DNA of 64,000 nt. Origin: Breoghania sp963678585 (GTDB lineage: Bacteria; Pseudomonadota; Alphaproteobacteria; Rhizobiales; Stappiaceae). The DNA is taken from positions 2,852,001 to 2,916,000 of the forward strand of contig CAXXGA010000002.1 of NCBI GenBank assembly GCA_963678585.2. The letters are read 5' to 3'. The notes beneath the pieces were generated by a model. The model was given only the letters and a program-made list of their open reading frames with translations. It did no database searches and was not told the origin of the DNA. Below, piece by piece: positions 32,744-42,438 of this stretch (positions within the stretch are counted from its first letter, which is position 1; every line of letters begins with the position of its first letter). Made by a program: the position numbers and the translations under genes.

Positions 32744-34762
32744 ATGACCGATCTCGACAAACACAACCGGATGGCGAACGCAATCCGCTTCCTTTCCATC
32801 GACGCCGTGGAGAAGGCCAAGTCCGGTCATCCGGGCCTGCCGATGGGGGCGGCCGATATCGCCACCGTCCTCTTCACGCGCTTTCTGCGCTTCGACCCGA
32901 CCGAACCGACCTGGTACGACCGCGACCGTTTCGTTCTGTCGGCAGGCCACGGCTCGATGCTGCTCTACTCCCTGCTGCATCTGACCGGCTACGAAGACTT
33001 CCCGCTCGAAGAGCTGAAGAACTTCCGCCAGATCGGCGCAAAGACCGCCGGCCACCCGGAATATGGCCATGGCGGCGGCATCGAGACCACGACCGGCCCG
33101 CTCGGCCAGGGCATCGCCAACGCCGTCGGCATGGCGATGACCGAGCGCATGATGCAGGCGGAGTTCGGCTCCGACCTCGTGGACCACTTCACCTACTGCC
33201 TCGTCGGCGACGGCTGCCTCATGGAAGGCATCTCGCAGGAGGCCATCTCGCTTGCCGGTCACCTGAAGCTGAACAAGCTGATCGTGCTGTGGGACGACAA
33301 CGGCATCTCCATCGACGGGTCGATCTCGCTGTCCGACAGCACCGACCAGATCGAGCGATTCAAGGCCAGCGGCTGGGAAACGGCGCGTGTCGACGGACAC
33401 AACCCCGACCAGATCGCCGGAGCCATCGAGGCCGCACGCAAGTCGTCGCGCCCGACGCTGATCGCCTGCAAGACGACCATCGGCTACGGCTCGCCCAACA
33501 AGGCGGGCAAGAACTCCGCGCACGGCTCGCCGCTGGGCGGCGATGAAGTCGCGCTGACCCGCGAAGCGCTGGGCTGGAGCGAGGAACCCTTCGAGATCCC
33601 CTCCGACATCCGCGACGCATGGCGCATCGCGGGCCTGCGCGCCGCTCAGGCCAACACGGAATGGGAAAAGCGGTTCGCCGCAGCCGACACAGAGACCCGC
33701 GCGGAGTTCGAACGCCGCATGCGCGGCGATCTTCCGGCGAGCCTCGGCGAGGCCGTCCGCAAGCTGAAGGAGAAGCTGGCGGAGGAAAAGCCCTCGCTGG
33801 CCACCCGCAAGGCATCGGAAGTCGCCCTTGAGGCGATCAACGCCGCCGTTCCGGAGACCATCGGCGGCTCCGCCGACCTCACCGGTTCCAACAACACCCG
33901 CACCAAGGACATGAAGGCGATCACGCCGGACGACTTCTCCGGCCGCTTCGTCCACTGGGGCATCCGCGAGCACGGCATGGCCGCCGCGATGAACGGCATG
34001 GCGCTGCACGGCGGCGTCATCCCCTATTCCGGCACCTTCCTCGTCTTCACCGACTACTGCCGCCCGGCCATCCGCCTGTCGGCCCTGATGGGTATCCGCG
34101 TGATCTACGTGATGACGCATGATTCCATCGGTCTCGGCGAAGACGGCCCGACCCACCAGCCGGTGGAGCATGTGGCAGCCCTTCGCGCCATTCCGAACCT
34201 TCTGGTGCTGCGTCCGGCCGATGCCACCGAGACGGCGGAATGCTGGCAGATGGCGTTGGAGAACAGGGACGGCCCGAGCGTTCTCGCGCTCACCCGCCAG
34301 AACCTTGCCGCCTTCCGCACCACGCTTGAGGAAAAGAACCTCTGCGCCTACGGCGCCTACGAGGCCTCGGGCTCGGAAGACGACGCCAAGGTGACGCTGT
34401 TTGCCACCGGCTCGGAAGTGGAAATCGCGATGGCCGCGCAGGCCACGCTCACCGAAGAAGGCATCCCGACCCGCGTGGTCTCGGTTCCCTCCTTCGAGAT
34501 GTTCCGCAAGCAGTCCGACGACTACCGCGCCTCGATGATCGGCACTTCGCCCGTGAAGATCGCGATCGAGGCCGGCATCGAGATGGGCTGGTCGCGCTTC
34601 ATCGGCGATGACGGCATGTTCATCGGCATGGACAGCTTCGGCGCCTCCGGCCCCTACAAGGCGCTTTACGAGCACTTCGGCATCACGGCGGAGGCCGTCG
34701 TGGCCCGCGCCAAGGCCCGGCTCGAGGCTCTGGCCGAGCCGGAAGACACGGCCGAAGAGTAA
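32744..34762 (+). CDS. tkt: Transketolase
   Basis: A thiamine-diphosphate enzyme moving two-carbon units between sugar phosphates, joining the pentose phosphate pathway and glycolysis. The 672-residue protein has the conserved early motif SGHPGLPMGAADIA, the thiamine-diphosphate motif beginning GDGC (155) within LVGDGCLMEGISQEA, and the pyrimidine-domain motif THDSIGLGEDGPTHQPVEH. It opens a four-gene carbon block, tkt-gap-pgk-fba, and has its own terminator at 34772-34798. Confidence 0.97.
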   Translation: MTDLDKHNRMANAIRFLSIDAVEKAKSGHPGLPMGAADIATVLFTRFLRFDPTEPTWYDRDRFVLSAGHGSMLLYSLLHLTGYEDFPLEELKNFRQIGAKTAGHPEYGHGGGIETTTGPLGQGIANAVGMAMTERMMQAEFGSDLVDHFTYCLVGDGCLMEGISQEAISLAGHLKLNKLIVLWDDNGISIDGSISLSDSTDQIERFKASGWETARVDGHNPDQIAGAIEAARKSSRPTLIACKTTIGYGSPNKAGKNSAHGSPLGGDEVALTREALGWSEEPFEIPSDIRDAWRIAGLRAAQANTEWEKRFAAADTETRAEFERRMRGDLPASLGEAVRKLKEKLAEEKPSLATRKASEVALEAINAAVPETIGGSADLTGSNNTRTKDMKAITPDDFSGRFVHWGIREHGMAAAMNGMALHGGVIPYSGTFLVFTDYCRPAIRLSALMGIRVIYVMTHDSIGLGEDGPTHQPVEHVAALRAIPNLLVLRPADATETAECWQMALENRDGPSVLALTRQNLAAFRTTLEEKNLCAYGAYEASGSEDDAKVTLFATGSEVEIAMAAQATLTEEGIPTRVVSVPSFEMFRKQSDDYRASMIGTSPVKIAIEAGIEMGWSRFIGDDGMFIGMDSFGASGPYKALYEHFGITAEAVVARAKARLEALAEPEDTAEE

Positions 34763-34771
34763 TAAAAACGG

Positions 34772-34798
34772 AAGCGGCCCGGAAACGGGCCGTTTTTC
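34772..34798 (+). terminator. Rho-independent terminator of tkt
   Basis: Stem GCGGCCCG/CGGGCCGT with a GAAA tetraloop, followed by TTTTT, ten bases after the tkt stop. Confidence 0.85.
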
Positions 34799-34911
34799 AT
34801 GCAGAATACGCGGCAAGCGCGCCGGTGAGAGCAATCGACAGGGGCGCACAGGCCCGAGACGGGCCGAAAACAAGGCGCCCATCCGGCGCACGGAGAGAGG
34901 AGAACGACGAA

Positions 34912-35922
34912 ATGGCGGTGAAAGTTGCTATCAACGGCTTCGGACGCATTGGCCGCAACGTGCTGCGTGCCATCGTGGAATCGGGCCGCACCGATATCGA
35001 GGTCGTGGCGGTGAACGATCTGGGTCCGGTTGAGACCAATGCCCACCTGCTGCGTCATGATTCCGTCCATGGCCGTTTCCCGGCCAAGGTCGAGGTCGAC
35101 GGCGACACCATCACCATCAATGGCGGCAAGCCCATCAAGGTGACGGCCATCCGCGACCCCAAGGAACTGCCCTGGAAAGAGCTCGGCATCGACGTGGCGA
35201 TGGAATGCACAGGCATCTTCACCGCCAAGGAAAAGGCCTCGATGCACCTTGAGGCCGGCGCCAAGCGCGTCCTCGTCTCCGCCCCGGCCTCCGGCGCCGA
35301 CAAGACCATCGTCTATGGCGTGAACTCCGACGCGCTGACCAAGGACGATCTCGTCGTCTCCAACGCGTCTTGCACCACCAACTGCCTTGCTCCCGTCGCC
35401 TACGTCCTGAACGAGACCGTCGGCATCGAGAAGGGCTTCATGACGACGATCCATTCCTACACCGGCGACCAGCCCACGCTGGACACGATGCACAAGGATC
35501 TCTACCGCGCCCGCGCGGCCGCCATGTCGATGATCCCGACCTCCACGGGCGCCGCCAAGGCCGTGGGTCTGGTGCTGCCGGAGCTTAACGGCAAGCTCGA
35601 CGGCGTCGCTATCCGCGTGCCGACCCCGAACGTCTCCGTGGTGGACCTGAAGTTCATCGCCAAGCGCGAGACCACCGTGGAAGAGATCAACGCCGCGATC
35701 CGCGAAGCCGCCCACGGCAAGCTGAAGGGCATCCTCGGATACACCGACGAGTCGCTCGTCTCCATCGACTTCAACCACGACCCGCACTCCTCCACCTTCC
35801 ACATGGACCAGACCAAGGTCATGGATGGAACGCTGGTGCGCGTGATGTCCTGGTACGACAACGAGTGGGGCTTCTCCAACCGCATGTCGGACACGGCCGT
35901 GGCGATCGCCAAATACATCTGA
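34912..35922 (+). CDS. gap: Glyceraldehyde-3-phosphate dehydrogenase
   Basis: A phosphorylating NAD-dependent dehydrogenase of glycolysis and gluconeogenesis. The 336-residue protein starts MAVKVAINGFGRIGRNVLRA (Rossmann motif 8-14), with the catalytic motif SNASCTTNC (Cys154), the anion-binding TGAAKAVGLVLPELNGKLDG segment and the C-terminal SWYDNEWGFSNRM. The Asp in VAVNDLG (about residue 36) suggests NAD rather than NADP preference. It is the second gene of the tkt-gap-pgk-fba block. Confidence 0.97.
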   Translation: MAVKVAINGFGRIGRNVLRAIVESGRTDIEVVAVNDLGPVETNAHLLRHDSVHGRFPAKVEVDGDTITINGGKPIKVTAIRDPKELPWKELGIDVAMECTGIFTAKEKASMHLEAGAKRVLVSAPASGADKTIVYGVNSDALTKDDLVVSNASCTTNCLAPVAYVLNETVGIEKGFMTTIHSYTGDQPTLDTMHKDLYRARAAAMSMIPTSTGAAKAVGLVLPELNGKLDGVAIRVPTPNVSVVDLKFIAKRETTVEEINAAIREAAHGKLKGILGYTDESLVSIDFNHDPHSSTFHMDQTKVMDGTLVRVMSWYDNEWGFSNRMSDTAVAIAKYI

Positions 35923-35930
35923 TTGCGCAA

Positions 35931-35962
35931 AGGGCGCGGCCGGCAACGACCGCGCCCTTTTT
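35931..35962 (+). terminator. Rho-independent terminator of gap
   Basis: Stem AGGGCGCGG/CCGCGCCCT followed by TTTTT, about ten bases after the gap stop. Confidence 0.85.
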
Positions 35963-36166
35963 CTATTCGCAAGCCGCGATCTGCGCTGCACGCGGTAGCG
36001 TATGCCCGCCCGCCTCGCACAAACGCGAATGTGCCGCAGCGGTTGGCTGATTTGAGAACTGGAAAACCGCCTCAAGGCGTTGAATCCTGATCCCGCGCGA
36101 ACCGCACGGGAAAAACGGACGGAACGTGCGGGTCCGGCGGACCAAGACAGGGAGGAGCGAAGAGAT

Positions 36167-37363
36167 ATGGCTTACAAATCTCTCGACGATATGGATCTTG
36201 CGGATAAGCGCGTCCTGGTGCGCGTCGATCTGAACGTTCCGATGGAAGACGGCCGGGTCACCGACACCACCCGTATCGAGCGCGTCCTGCCGACGATCCG
36301 CGATATCGCCGCCGCCGACGGCAAGGTCATCCTGCTGGCGCATTTCGGCCGCCCCAAGGGCGAGCGCGTCGCCTCCATGTCGCTGAAGCCCGTCGTGCGC
36401 CCGCTTTCCGAACTCCTCGGCCTCTCCGTCGATTTCGCCGATGACTGTATCGGCCCGGACGCGGCAGCCGCCGTTGAGAAGATGGTGCCGGGCGGCATCC
36501 TGCTTCTGGAAAACACCCGCTATCACAAGGGCGAAGAAAAGAACGATCCGGATTTCGCCAAGGCGCTTGCCGCCAATGGCGATGTCTATGTGAACGACGC
36601 CTTCTCCGCCGCCCACCGCGCCCACGCCTCCACGGAAGGGCTCGCCCACCTGCTGCCGTCCTGCGCCGGTCGCACCATGCAGGCCGAGCTTGATGCGTTG
36701 GGGGCAGCCCTCGGCGCACCGAAGCGCCCGGTGCTCGCCGTCGTCGGCGGGGCGAAGGTCTCCTCCAAGATCGACCTTCTGGAAAATCTGGTGGCCAAGG
36801 TCGACATGCTGGTGATCGGCGGCGGCATGGCCAACACCTTCCTCGCCGCCAAGGGCATCGATGTCGGCAAGTCGCTGTGTGAGCATGATCTGGCCGACAC
36901 CGCGCGCCGCATCATGGAAAAGGCGACGGCCGAGGGCTGCGAGATCGTGCTGCCCGCCGATGCGGTCGTTGCCCGCGAATTCAAGGCCAATGCGGAAAAC
37001 GAGACCGTGGGGCTCGACGCCGTCCCGCAGGATGCGATGATCCTCGACGTGGGCGCGAAATCCATCGAGACCGTAACGGCGAAGATCGACACGGCCGCCA
37101 CGCTGGTGTGGAACGGCCCGCTCGGCGCCTTCGAGATCGAGCCTTTCGACGCCGCGACCGTGGCCGCTGCCGCCCATGCGGCGGCGCGCACCCGCGAAGG
37201 CAAGCTTCTTTCCGTCGCCGGTGGCGGCGACACCGTGGCCGCGCTCAACCATGCGCGTGCCGCACAGGACTTCAGCTACGTTTCCACCGCCGGCGGCGCT
37301 TTCCTTGAATGGCTGGAAGGCAAGGTCCTGCCGGGCGTCGCGGCTCTGGAAGCGGAAGCCTGA
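36167..37363 (+). CDS. pgk: Phosphoglycerate kinase
   Basis: Pgk interconverts 1,3-bisphosphoglycerate and 3-phosphoglycerate with ADP/ATP. The 398-residue protein starts MAYKSLDDMDLADKRVLVRV and continues with DLNVPMEDGRVTDTTRIE, the signature substrate region. Other typical segments are LLAHFGRPKG, KRPVLAVVGGAKVSSK and the nucleotide site GGGDTVAAL near the C-terminus. It lies between gap and fba in the same orientation. The ATG at 36167 is chosen because the family N-terminus starts there; GGAG lies shortly upstream. Confidence 0.97.
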   Translation: MAYKSLDDMDLADKRVLVRVDLNVPMEDGRVTDTTRIERVLPTIRDIAAADGKVILLAHFGRPKGERVASMSLKPVVRPLSELLGLSVDFADDCIGPDAAAAVEKMVPGGILLLENTRYHKGEEKNDPDFAKALAANGDVYVNDAFSAAHRAHASTEGLAHLLPSCAGRTMQAELDALGAALGAPKRPVLAVVGGAKVSSKIDLLENLVAKVDMLVIGGGMANTFLAAKGIDVGKSLCEHDLADTARRIMEKATAEGCEIVLPADAVVAREFKANAENETVGLDAVPQDAMILDVGAKSIETVTAKIDTAATLVWNGPLGAFEIEPFDAATVAAAAHAAARTREGKLLSVAGGGDTVAALNHARAAQDFSYVSTAGGAFLEWLEGKVLPGVAALEAEA

Positions 37364-37413
37364 TCAGAGCACTCCCTCAAACAAGAACCACTGTCGGAAT
37401 TGAAGGGCACCAC

Positions 37414-38439
37414 ATGAGCGAGAACCTTGAAGACATTGCTGCGGCCATGATGGCAACCGGCCAGGGCATTCTGGCCGCCGACGAAAGCACCGGCACCATC
37501 AAGAAGCGCTTCGACCAGATCGGCGTCGAGAACACCGAGGACAACCGCCGCGACTATCGCGAGATGCTGTTCCGCGCCGAAGAGGCGATGAACGAGCGCA
37601 TTTCCGGCGTCATCCTGTTCGACGAGACGCTGCGCCAGTCGGCCAAGGACGGCACCCCGCTGGTGGAGCTGATCCGTTCTGCCGGTGCCGTTCCGGGCAT
37701 CAAGGTCGACAAGGGCGCCAAGGCGCTGGCCGGCTTTGACGACGAGAAGGTCACCGAGGGCCTCGACGGCCTGCGCGAGCGCATGGCGGAGTACTACGAC
37801 CTCGGCGCGCGCTTCGCCAAGTGGCGCGGCGTCATCACCATCGGCGATGCGATGCCGTCCTCCAACTGCATTCAGGCCAATGCCCATGCGCTGGCCCGCT
37901 ATGCCGCGATCTGTCAGGAAGCGGGCATCGTGCCGATCGTGGAGCCGGAAGTGCTGATGGACGGCGCGTTCTCCTCCCACGACATCGAGACCTGCTACGA
38001 GGTCACCGAGTGGACGCTGAACACCGTCTTCTCCGAGCTTTACCAGGCGGGCATCCTGCTTGAGGGCATGGTGCTGAAGCCGAACATGGTGATCGCGGGC
38101 CAGACCTGCCCGGATCAGGCGTCTTCGGAAGAAGTCGCGGAAATGACCGTGCGCTGCCTGAAGTCGACCGTTCCGGCGGCCGTCGGCGGCATCGCCTTCC
38201 TGTCGGGCGGCCAGAGCGAGGTTCAGGCAACCGAAAATCTTTCCATGATGAACGCCATGGGCAACCTGCCCTGGACGCTGACCTTCTCCTATGGCCGCGC
38301 GCTCCAGCAGGCGGCCCTGAAGGCCTGGGGCGGCAAGGTGGAGAACGTTCCGGCTGCGCAGGCGGCTTTCGCCCACCGCGCCAAGATGAACGGCCTCGCC
38401 GCGACCGGCACCTGGTCCAAGGATCTGGAAACCGCCTGA
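37414..38439 (+). CDS. Fructose-bisphosphate aldolase, class I
   Basis: A Schiff-base (class I, metal-independent) aldolase that splits fructose-1,6-bisphosphate. The 341-residue protein contains the N-terminal GILAADESTGTIKKRF, GVILFDETLRQ, and VLKPNMVIAG with the Schiff-base lysine, all typical of class I enzymes rather than class II zinc enzymes. It follows pgk by 50 bases in the carbon block. A hairpin at 38468-38497 may end the unit. Confidence 0.96.
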   Translation: MSENLEDIAAAMMATGQGILAADESTGTIKKRFDQIGVENTEDNRRDYREMLFRAEEAMNERISGVILFDETLRQSAKDGTPLVELIRSAGAVPGIKVDKGAKALAGFDDEKVTEGLDGLRERMAEYYDLGARFAKWRGVITIGDAMPSSNCIQANAHALARYAAICQEAGIVPIVEPEVLMDGAFSSHDIETCYEVTEWTLNTVFSELYQAGILLEGMVLKPNMVIAGQTCPDQASSEEVAEMTVRCLKSTVPAAVGGIAFLSGGQSEVQATENLSMMNAMGNLPWTLTFSYGRALQQAALKAWGGKVENVPAAQAAFAHRAKMNGLAATGTWSKDLETA

Positions 38440-38467
38440 GCGGCTTCCGATCTCACCTGACGAGACA

Positions 38468-38497
38468 TGGATCGACGGGCCGCGCGCCCGTCGATTC
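38468..38497 (+). terminator. Possible terminator after fba
   Basis: Stem ATCGACGGGC/GCCCGTCGAT (10 bp) with a five-base loop; the following TCGTTTCC is only weakly T-rich. Confidence 0.5.
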
Positions 38498-38699
38498 GTT
38501 TCCGGCCTGCCCCGCGTCCTATCCGGCCTGTCCCGTGCCCGAACACTTCGACTTGCCGCGGCAGCGGGCCCGAAACGCCGCCGATGACGGGGCCTGAGCA
38601 AGGATTTTTTGACTCACCCGCCCCTCTCCAATTGCCGTCTACGCGATTTTGCCGTTATTGGATGCCAAATCGCATCGGACACCTTCAGGAGATGCCGCC

Positions 38700-39359
38700 T
38701 TGTTCCGTTCCCGCCTGTTCCTCATCACGCCGCCCGACTTCGACGCACAGACCTTCCCCGACGTGCTCGCGGACGCCCTTTCCGGCGGAGACGTGGCCTG
38801 CGTGCTGATCACGCTGAAGGACGGGGATTCAAGCGCCGCGCAGGAAATCGCCGAACGCCTGACGCCGATCGCGCAGGACGCAGGCGCTGCCGCCCTGATC
38901 CTCAACGACACCCGCATCGCAGGCCGTGCGCACGCCGACGGCGTGCAGATCGACACCGGCTTTGAGGACCTGAAGCTCGCGCAGGAGACCTTCCAGCCCA
39001 ACCGCATCGTCGGCGTCGGCCACATCAAGGACCGCCATACCGCGATGGAATTGGCGGAATTAGACACAGATTACGTCTTCTTCGGCATGCTGGACCTTGA
39101 GGAACACGACGAGGCCCACCGCAAGACCGTCGATTTCGCCCAGTGGTGGGCGGAGGTCTTCGAGACCCCTTGCGTGGCGCTGGCCGGACGCGATCTCGCC
39201 TCCGTCGACACGCTCGCCCGCACGCGGGCCGAATTCATCGCCCTTCGCGCAGGCGTCTGGGAGCACCCGGAAGGCCCCAAAGCCGCGGTCGCTGCGGCCA
39301 ATGCAACGCTTGATACGGTCGCCGCCGAACTGAAGGCCGCCGAGGACGAGGAAGCCTGA
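38700..39359 (+). CDS. Thiamine-phosphate-synthase-like (ThiE/TenI superfamily) protein
   Basis: A 219-residue protein with the TIM-barrel pattern of ThiE: RLFLITPPDF, VACVLITLKDGD, GAAALILNDTRIAGRAHADG, VGVGHIKDRHTAMELAELD, YVFFGMLD. True ThiE has HLGQxD after the ADG loop and a GPIFxTxTK strand later; here these read VQIDTGFED and FFGMLDLEEH, so several catalytic and phosphate-binding residues are missing. It may be a paralogue without thiamine synthesis activity. The TTG start at 38700 has AGGAG eight bases before it. It overlaps the next gene by ATGA. There is no TPP riboswitch upstream. Confidence 0.75.
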   Translation: MFRSRLFLITPPDFDAQTFPDVLADALSGGDVACVLITLKDGDSSAAQEIAERLTPIAQDAGAAALILNDTRIAGRAHADGVQIDTGFEDLKLAQETFQPNRIVGVGHIKDRHTAMELAELDTDYVFFGMLDLEEHDEAHRKTVDFAQWWAEVFETPCVALAGRDLASVDTLARTRAEFIALRAGVWEHPEGPKAAVAAANATLDTVAAELKAAEDEEA

Positions 39360-40618
39360 TGAGGCTTTTCCGCCGCCCGAACCGCGTGAACCGGCGCTCC
39401 GGCAAGGCGCAGGGGCCTTCCCCCTTTCGCAAGCCCGCGCCCGCGCTCGCCATGGCGGCGCTGATCGCCTCGACCGCGCCCCATGCCGCGCAGGCCGCGA
39501 CCGGCTCCGATACCGGACCTGCCGCCGTTCCCGGCTCGCACATGACGCCGGGTGTCGGCGCACCGCTGGCGACGCCCTCCCCGCTTGAGACCACCAACCT
39601 TCCCGCCACGGGCCTGAACCGCAAACTGCCGCTCGCCATTGTCGAGCCGCCGCAGATCGCCACCGGCCCCGTGCCGCGCGATCCGAACCGCGACTACGCC
39701 TATGGCGCGTTCCAGCGCGGCTACTACCTGACCGCCGTCGCCGTCGCCACCCGCCGCGCGCAGGAAGACGACCCCGCCGCCGCCACCCTTCTGGGCGTGC
39801 TCTACGAGCGCGGCTACGGCGTGCAGCAGAACGTGAAGACGTCTGCAAGCTGGTACGAGATCGCCGCCAAGGCCGGAGACGGACAGGCAGCCTATCGCCT
39901 CGGCCTCTACCATCTGCTTGGAACCGGCGTCGAAGCCGACAAGAAAAAGGCAGGCGACCTGTTCGAACAGGCGGCCAAGACCGGGCTCGACAGCGCCGCC
40001 TACAATCTCGGCGTCCTCTATCTGAACGGGGACGGTCGACCTCACGACCGCGAAAAGGGCCTCGCCCTCTTCCATCAGGCCGCCGACAACGGCGACGTCG
40101 AGGCGCAATATGCGCTGGCCGACGCCTATCTCGACCCCGCCGCCCCCGAGCGCGATCCCATGCAGGGCGCATTCTGGATGGGGCGTGCCGCGCGCAACGG
40201 CAATGTATCCGCACAGGTGCGCTACGCCATCATGCGCTTCAATGGCGAGGGCGTGGAGCCCAATGAACAAGAAGCCGCGATCTGGTTCGAGCGTGCCGCC
40301 CAGTCGGGCAACCCCGTCGCCATGAACCGGCTGGCCCGCCTCTACGCCACGGGCCGCGGCGTGAAGCCGGACGACCTGAAGGCCGCCACATGGCATCTCG
40401 TGGCCCGCAAGGCCGGGATTTCCGACCTGTGGCTGGACGGTTTCCTCGCCTCTCTGGATGAAAAGACCCTGAGCCGCGCCCGTGCGGAAGCCGCCAACTG
40501 GACGCAAGGTGACGCCATGCCCGCCACCGAAGCGACCGCAGCAGTAGCCGATCCGGCACCGGGGGAGACGCGCGATCAGGAGCCTGTTCCGCAGTCTCCC
40601 GCACCTCCAAAGCCCTGA
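39359..40618 (+). CDS. Sel1-like (TPR-type) repeat protein
   Basis: A 419-residue secreted or periplasmic protein. It has a long basic signal peptide ending PHAAQA (about 46) and a Pro-rich segment, followed by about seven Sel1 repeats with the pattern AAxLLGxLYERGYGVxxN, AAYRLGLYHLLGTGVEADKKKA, AAYNLGVLYLNGDGRPHDREKG, AEYALADAYLDP and MNRLARLYATGRGVKPDD. Sel1 repeats act as protein-interaction solenoids; partners are unknown. The tail is Ala/Pro-rich. The ATGA overlap with the ThiE-like gene suggests translational coupling. Confidence 0.85.
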   Translation: MRLFRRPNRVNRRSGKAQGPSPFRKPAPALAMAALIASTAPHAAQAATGSDTGPAAVPGSHMTPGVGAPLATPSPLETTNLPATGLNRKLPLAIVEPPQIATGPVPRDPNRDYAYGAFQRGYYLTAVAVATRRAQEDDPAAATLLGVLYERGYGVQQNVKTSASWYEIAAKAGDGQAAYRLGLYHLLGTGVEADKKKAGDLFEQAAKTGLDSAAYNLGVLYLNGDGRPHDREKGLALFHQAADNGDVEAQYALADAYLDPAAPERDPMQGAFWMGRAARNGNVSAQVRYAIMRFNGEGVEPNEQEAAIWFERAAQSGNPVAMNRLARLYATGRGVKPDDLKAATWHLVARKAGISDLWLDGFLASLDEKTLSRARAEAANWTQGDAMPATEATAAVADPAPGETRDQEPVPQSPAPPKP

Positions 40619-40758
40619 AAGCCTGTGCGGCTGCACCGCTGAAAACCGTTTTACCTTGAAAACGACGCCGAAATGTGGTGGAGACAGCCGCGAAAACCGG
40701 CATCGCCCGCGCCCCCGGCGCCAAGGCCCGGCAGCCCTCAACGACGCGAACGAGATCC

Positions 40759-41322
40759 ATGAAGATCAACGGAAACGAAATCAAGCCCGGCAACGTCTTG
40801 CAGCACCAGGATACCCTGTGGGCCGTGGTCAAGGTTCAGCATGTGAAGCCCGGCAAGGGCGGCGCCTTTGCCCAGGTGGAAATGAAAAACCTGCTGGACG
40901 GGCGCAAGCTGAACGAACGCTTCCGCTCTGAAGACAAGGTGGAGAAGGTCCGTCTGGAGCAGAAGGACTTCCAGTACCTTTATGCCCAGGACGACATGCT
41001 CGTCTTCATGGACAGCGACTCCTACGAGCAGATCGAGCTTCAGACCGACTTCGTCGGCGACCGCTCCGCTTTCCTGCAGGACGGCATGACCGTCACGCTG
41101 GAAATGCACGAGGGCAAGCCGATCGGCATCACCCTGCCGCAGTTCGTCACCCTCCAGATCACCGAGGCCGACGCCGTGGTGAAGGGTCAGACGCAGTCTT
41201 CGTCCTACAAGCCCGCCGTTCTGGAAAATGGCGTCCGCGTGCTCGTTCCCCCCTTCATCAAGGCGGGTGAGAATATCGTGGTCGACACCAACGAAGTGGC
41301 TTACGTGAAGCGCGCCGACTAA
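40759..41322 (+). CDS. efp: Translation elongation factor P
   Basis: EF-P rescues ribosomes stalled at polyproline. The 187-residue protein starts MKINGNEIKPGNVLQHQDTL, with the tip loop HVKPGKGGAFAQV; Lys33 is in the position modified by EpmA-type lysylation. Domains II and III follow (EQIELQTDFVGDRSAFLQDG, KPAVLENGVRVLVPPFIKAG). The length is standard. The gene stands 140 bases after the Sel1-repeat gene and before the inositol-monophosphatase family gene. Confidence 0.97.
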   Translation: MKINGNEIKPGNVLQHQDTLWAVVKVQHVKPGKGGAFAQVEMKNLLDGRKLNERFRSEDKVEKVRLEQKDFQYLYAQDDMLVFMDSDSYEQIELQTDFVGDRSAFLQDGMTVTLEMHEGKPIGITLPQFVTLQITEADAVVKGQTQSSSYKPAVLENGVRVLVPPFIKAGENIVVDTNEVAYVKRAD

Positions 41323-41443
41323 GGCGCGCTCAACGTCCCCACACGACGTTCGGGCCGTTTCCGGCCCCTCGCATTCGCAATAACCTGTTCCCGGTCGGCC
41401 TTGTGCCGGCCGCCGACGCTTCCAGCCCCCAAGGAGGGGCAAG

Positions 41444-42244
41444 ATGGCCCGTTCCGCTCTTCTCAATGTCATGGTCGCCGCCGCCACGAAGGCAGGCCGC
41501 GGTCTCACCCGCGATTTCGGCGAGGTCGAAAACCTCCAGGTCTCCCGCAAGGGCCCCGGCGATTTCGTCAGTGCCGCCGACCACCGCGCGGAAAAGGTCA
41601 TTCGCGAAGAGCTGCAGCGCGCCCGCCCGGGCTATTCGCTGCTGCTTGAGGAATCGGGCACCATCGAGGGCACCGACCCCCAGCACCGCTGGATCGTCGA
41701 TCCGCTCGACGGAACCACCAATTTCCTGCACGGCATTCCGCTCTTCGCCATCTCCATCGCGCTGGAGCGGCAGGGCCAGATCGTCGCCGGGGTGATCTAC
41801 AACCCGGTCATGGACGAGCTGTTCACCGCCGAGCGCGGCAACGGGGCCTTCATGAACAACCGCCGCTTGCGCGTGGCGGGCCGTGCGACCCTGCCCGATT
41901 GCGTCATCGGCACCGGCATCCCGCATCTGGGCCGCGGCGATCACGGTCGTGCGCTGATGGAGCTGCGCCATGTCATGGGCGAGGTTTCCGGCATCCGCCG
42001 TTGCGGCGCCGCCGCCCTCGATCTGGCATGGCTGGCGGCGGGCCGTTTCGACGGCTTCTGGGAACATGACCTGAGCCCGTGGGACATGGCGGCGGGCCTC
42101 CTGATGATTCGCGAAGCCGGCGGCTATGTATCGGACGCCAACGGCGGCGAGAAGATCCTGGAGACCGGCTCGGTTGTCGCAGGCAACGAATACATCCACG
42201 CCCACCTGCTCGCCCAGCTCAAGAACGCCCGCAAGCAGGCCTGA
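41444..42244 (+). CDS. Inositol monophosphatase family protein
   Basis: A magnesium-dependent phosphatase of the IMPase/SuhB family, 266 residues. Signature motifs are WIVDPLDGTTNFLHGIP (about 85-101, metal-binding Asp residues) and WDMAAGLLMIREAGGYVSD (about 210-228, second metal motif). Such proteins hydrolyse inositol or other sugar phosphates; SuhB of E. coli also aids ribosomal RNA transcription. Which applies here is not shown. It is 121 bases after efp. Confidence 0.93.
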   Translation: MARSALLNVMVAAATKAGRGLTRDFGEVENLQVSRKGPGDFVSAADHRAEKVIREELQRARPGYSLLLEESGTIEGTDPQHRWIVDPLDGTTNFLHGIPLFAISIALERQGQIVAGVIYNPVMDELFTAERGNGAFMNNRRLRVAGRATLPDCVIGTGIPHLGRGDHGRALMELRHVMGEVSGIRRCGAAALDLAWLAAGRFDGFWEHDLSPWDMAAGLLMIREAGGYVSDANGGEKILETGSVVAGNEYIHAHLLAQLKNARKQA

Positions 42245-42438
42245 TATTCCGCCGTTTCAGGCCGTTGACCACACCTTGAGCCTGCCCTGAAAACACGCAG
42301 GGGCTGTCGGTCGGCAGCCCTCCGCGTTGCATGTCATTTGGCATGCAAACCATTGCGCGTGCCGATTTCCGGTTTCAATGCGCCCGGAAATCACGGTATC
42401 ACTGCCTGCAGGTTAACCACGACCGGCTGGCGGACGAC

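Noticed and set aside
38560..38699. A TPP riboswitch before the ThiE-like gene
   Set aside because: A CTGAG-like word is present, but the GAACCTGAT and GCGTAGGGA boxes are absent.
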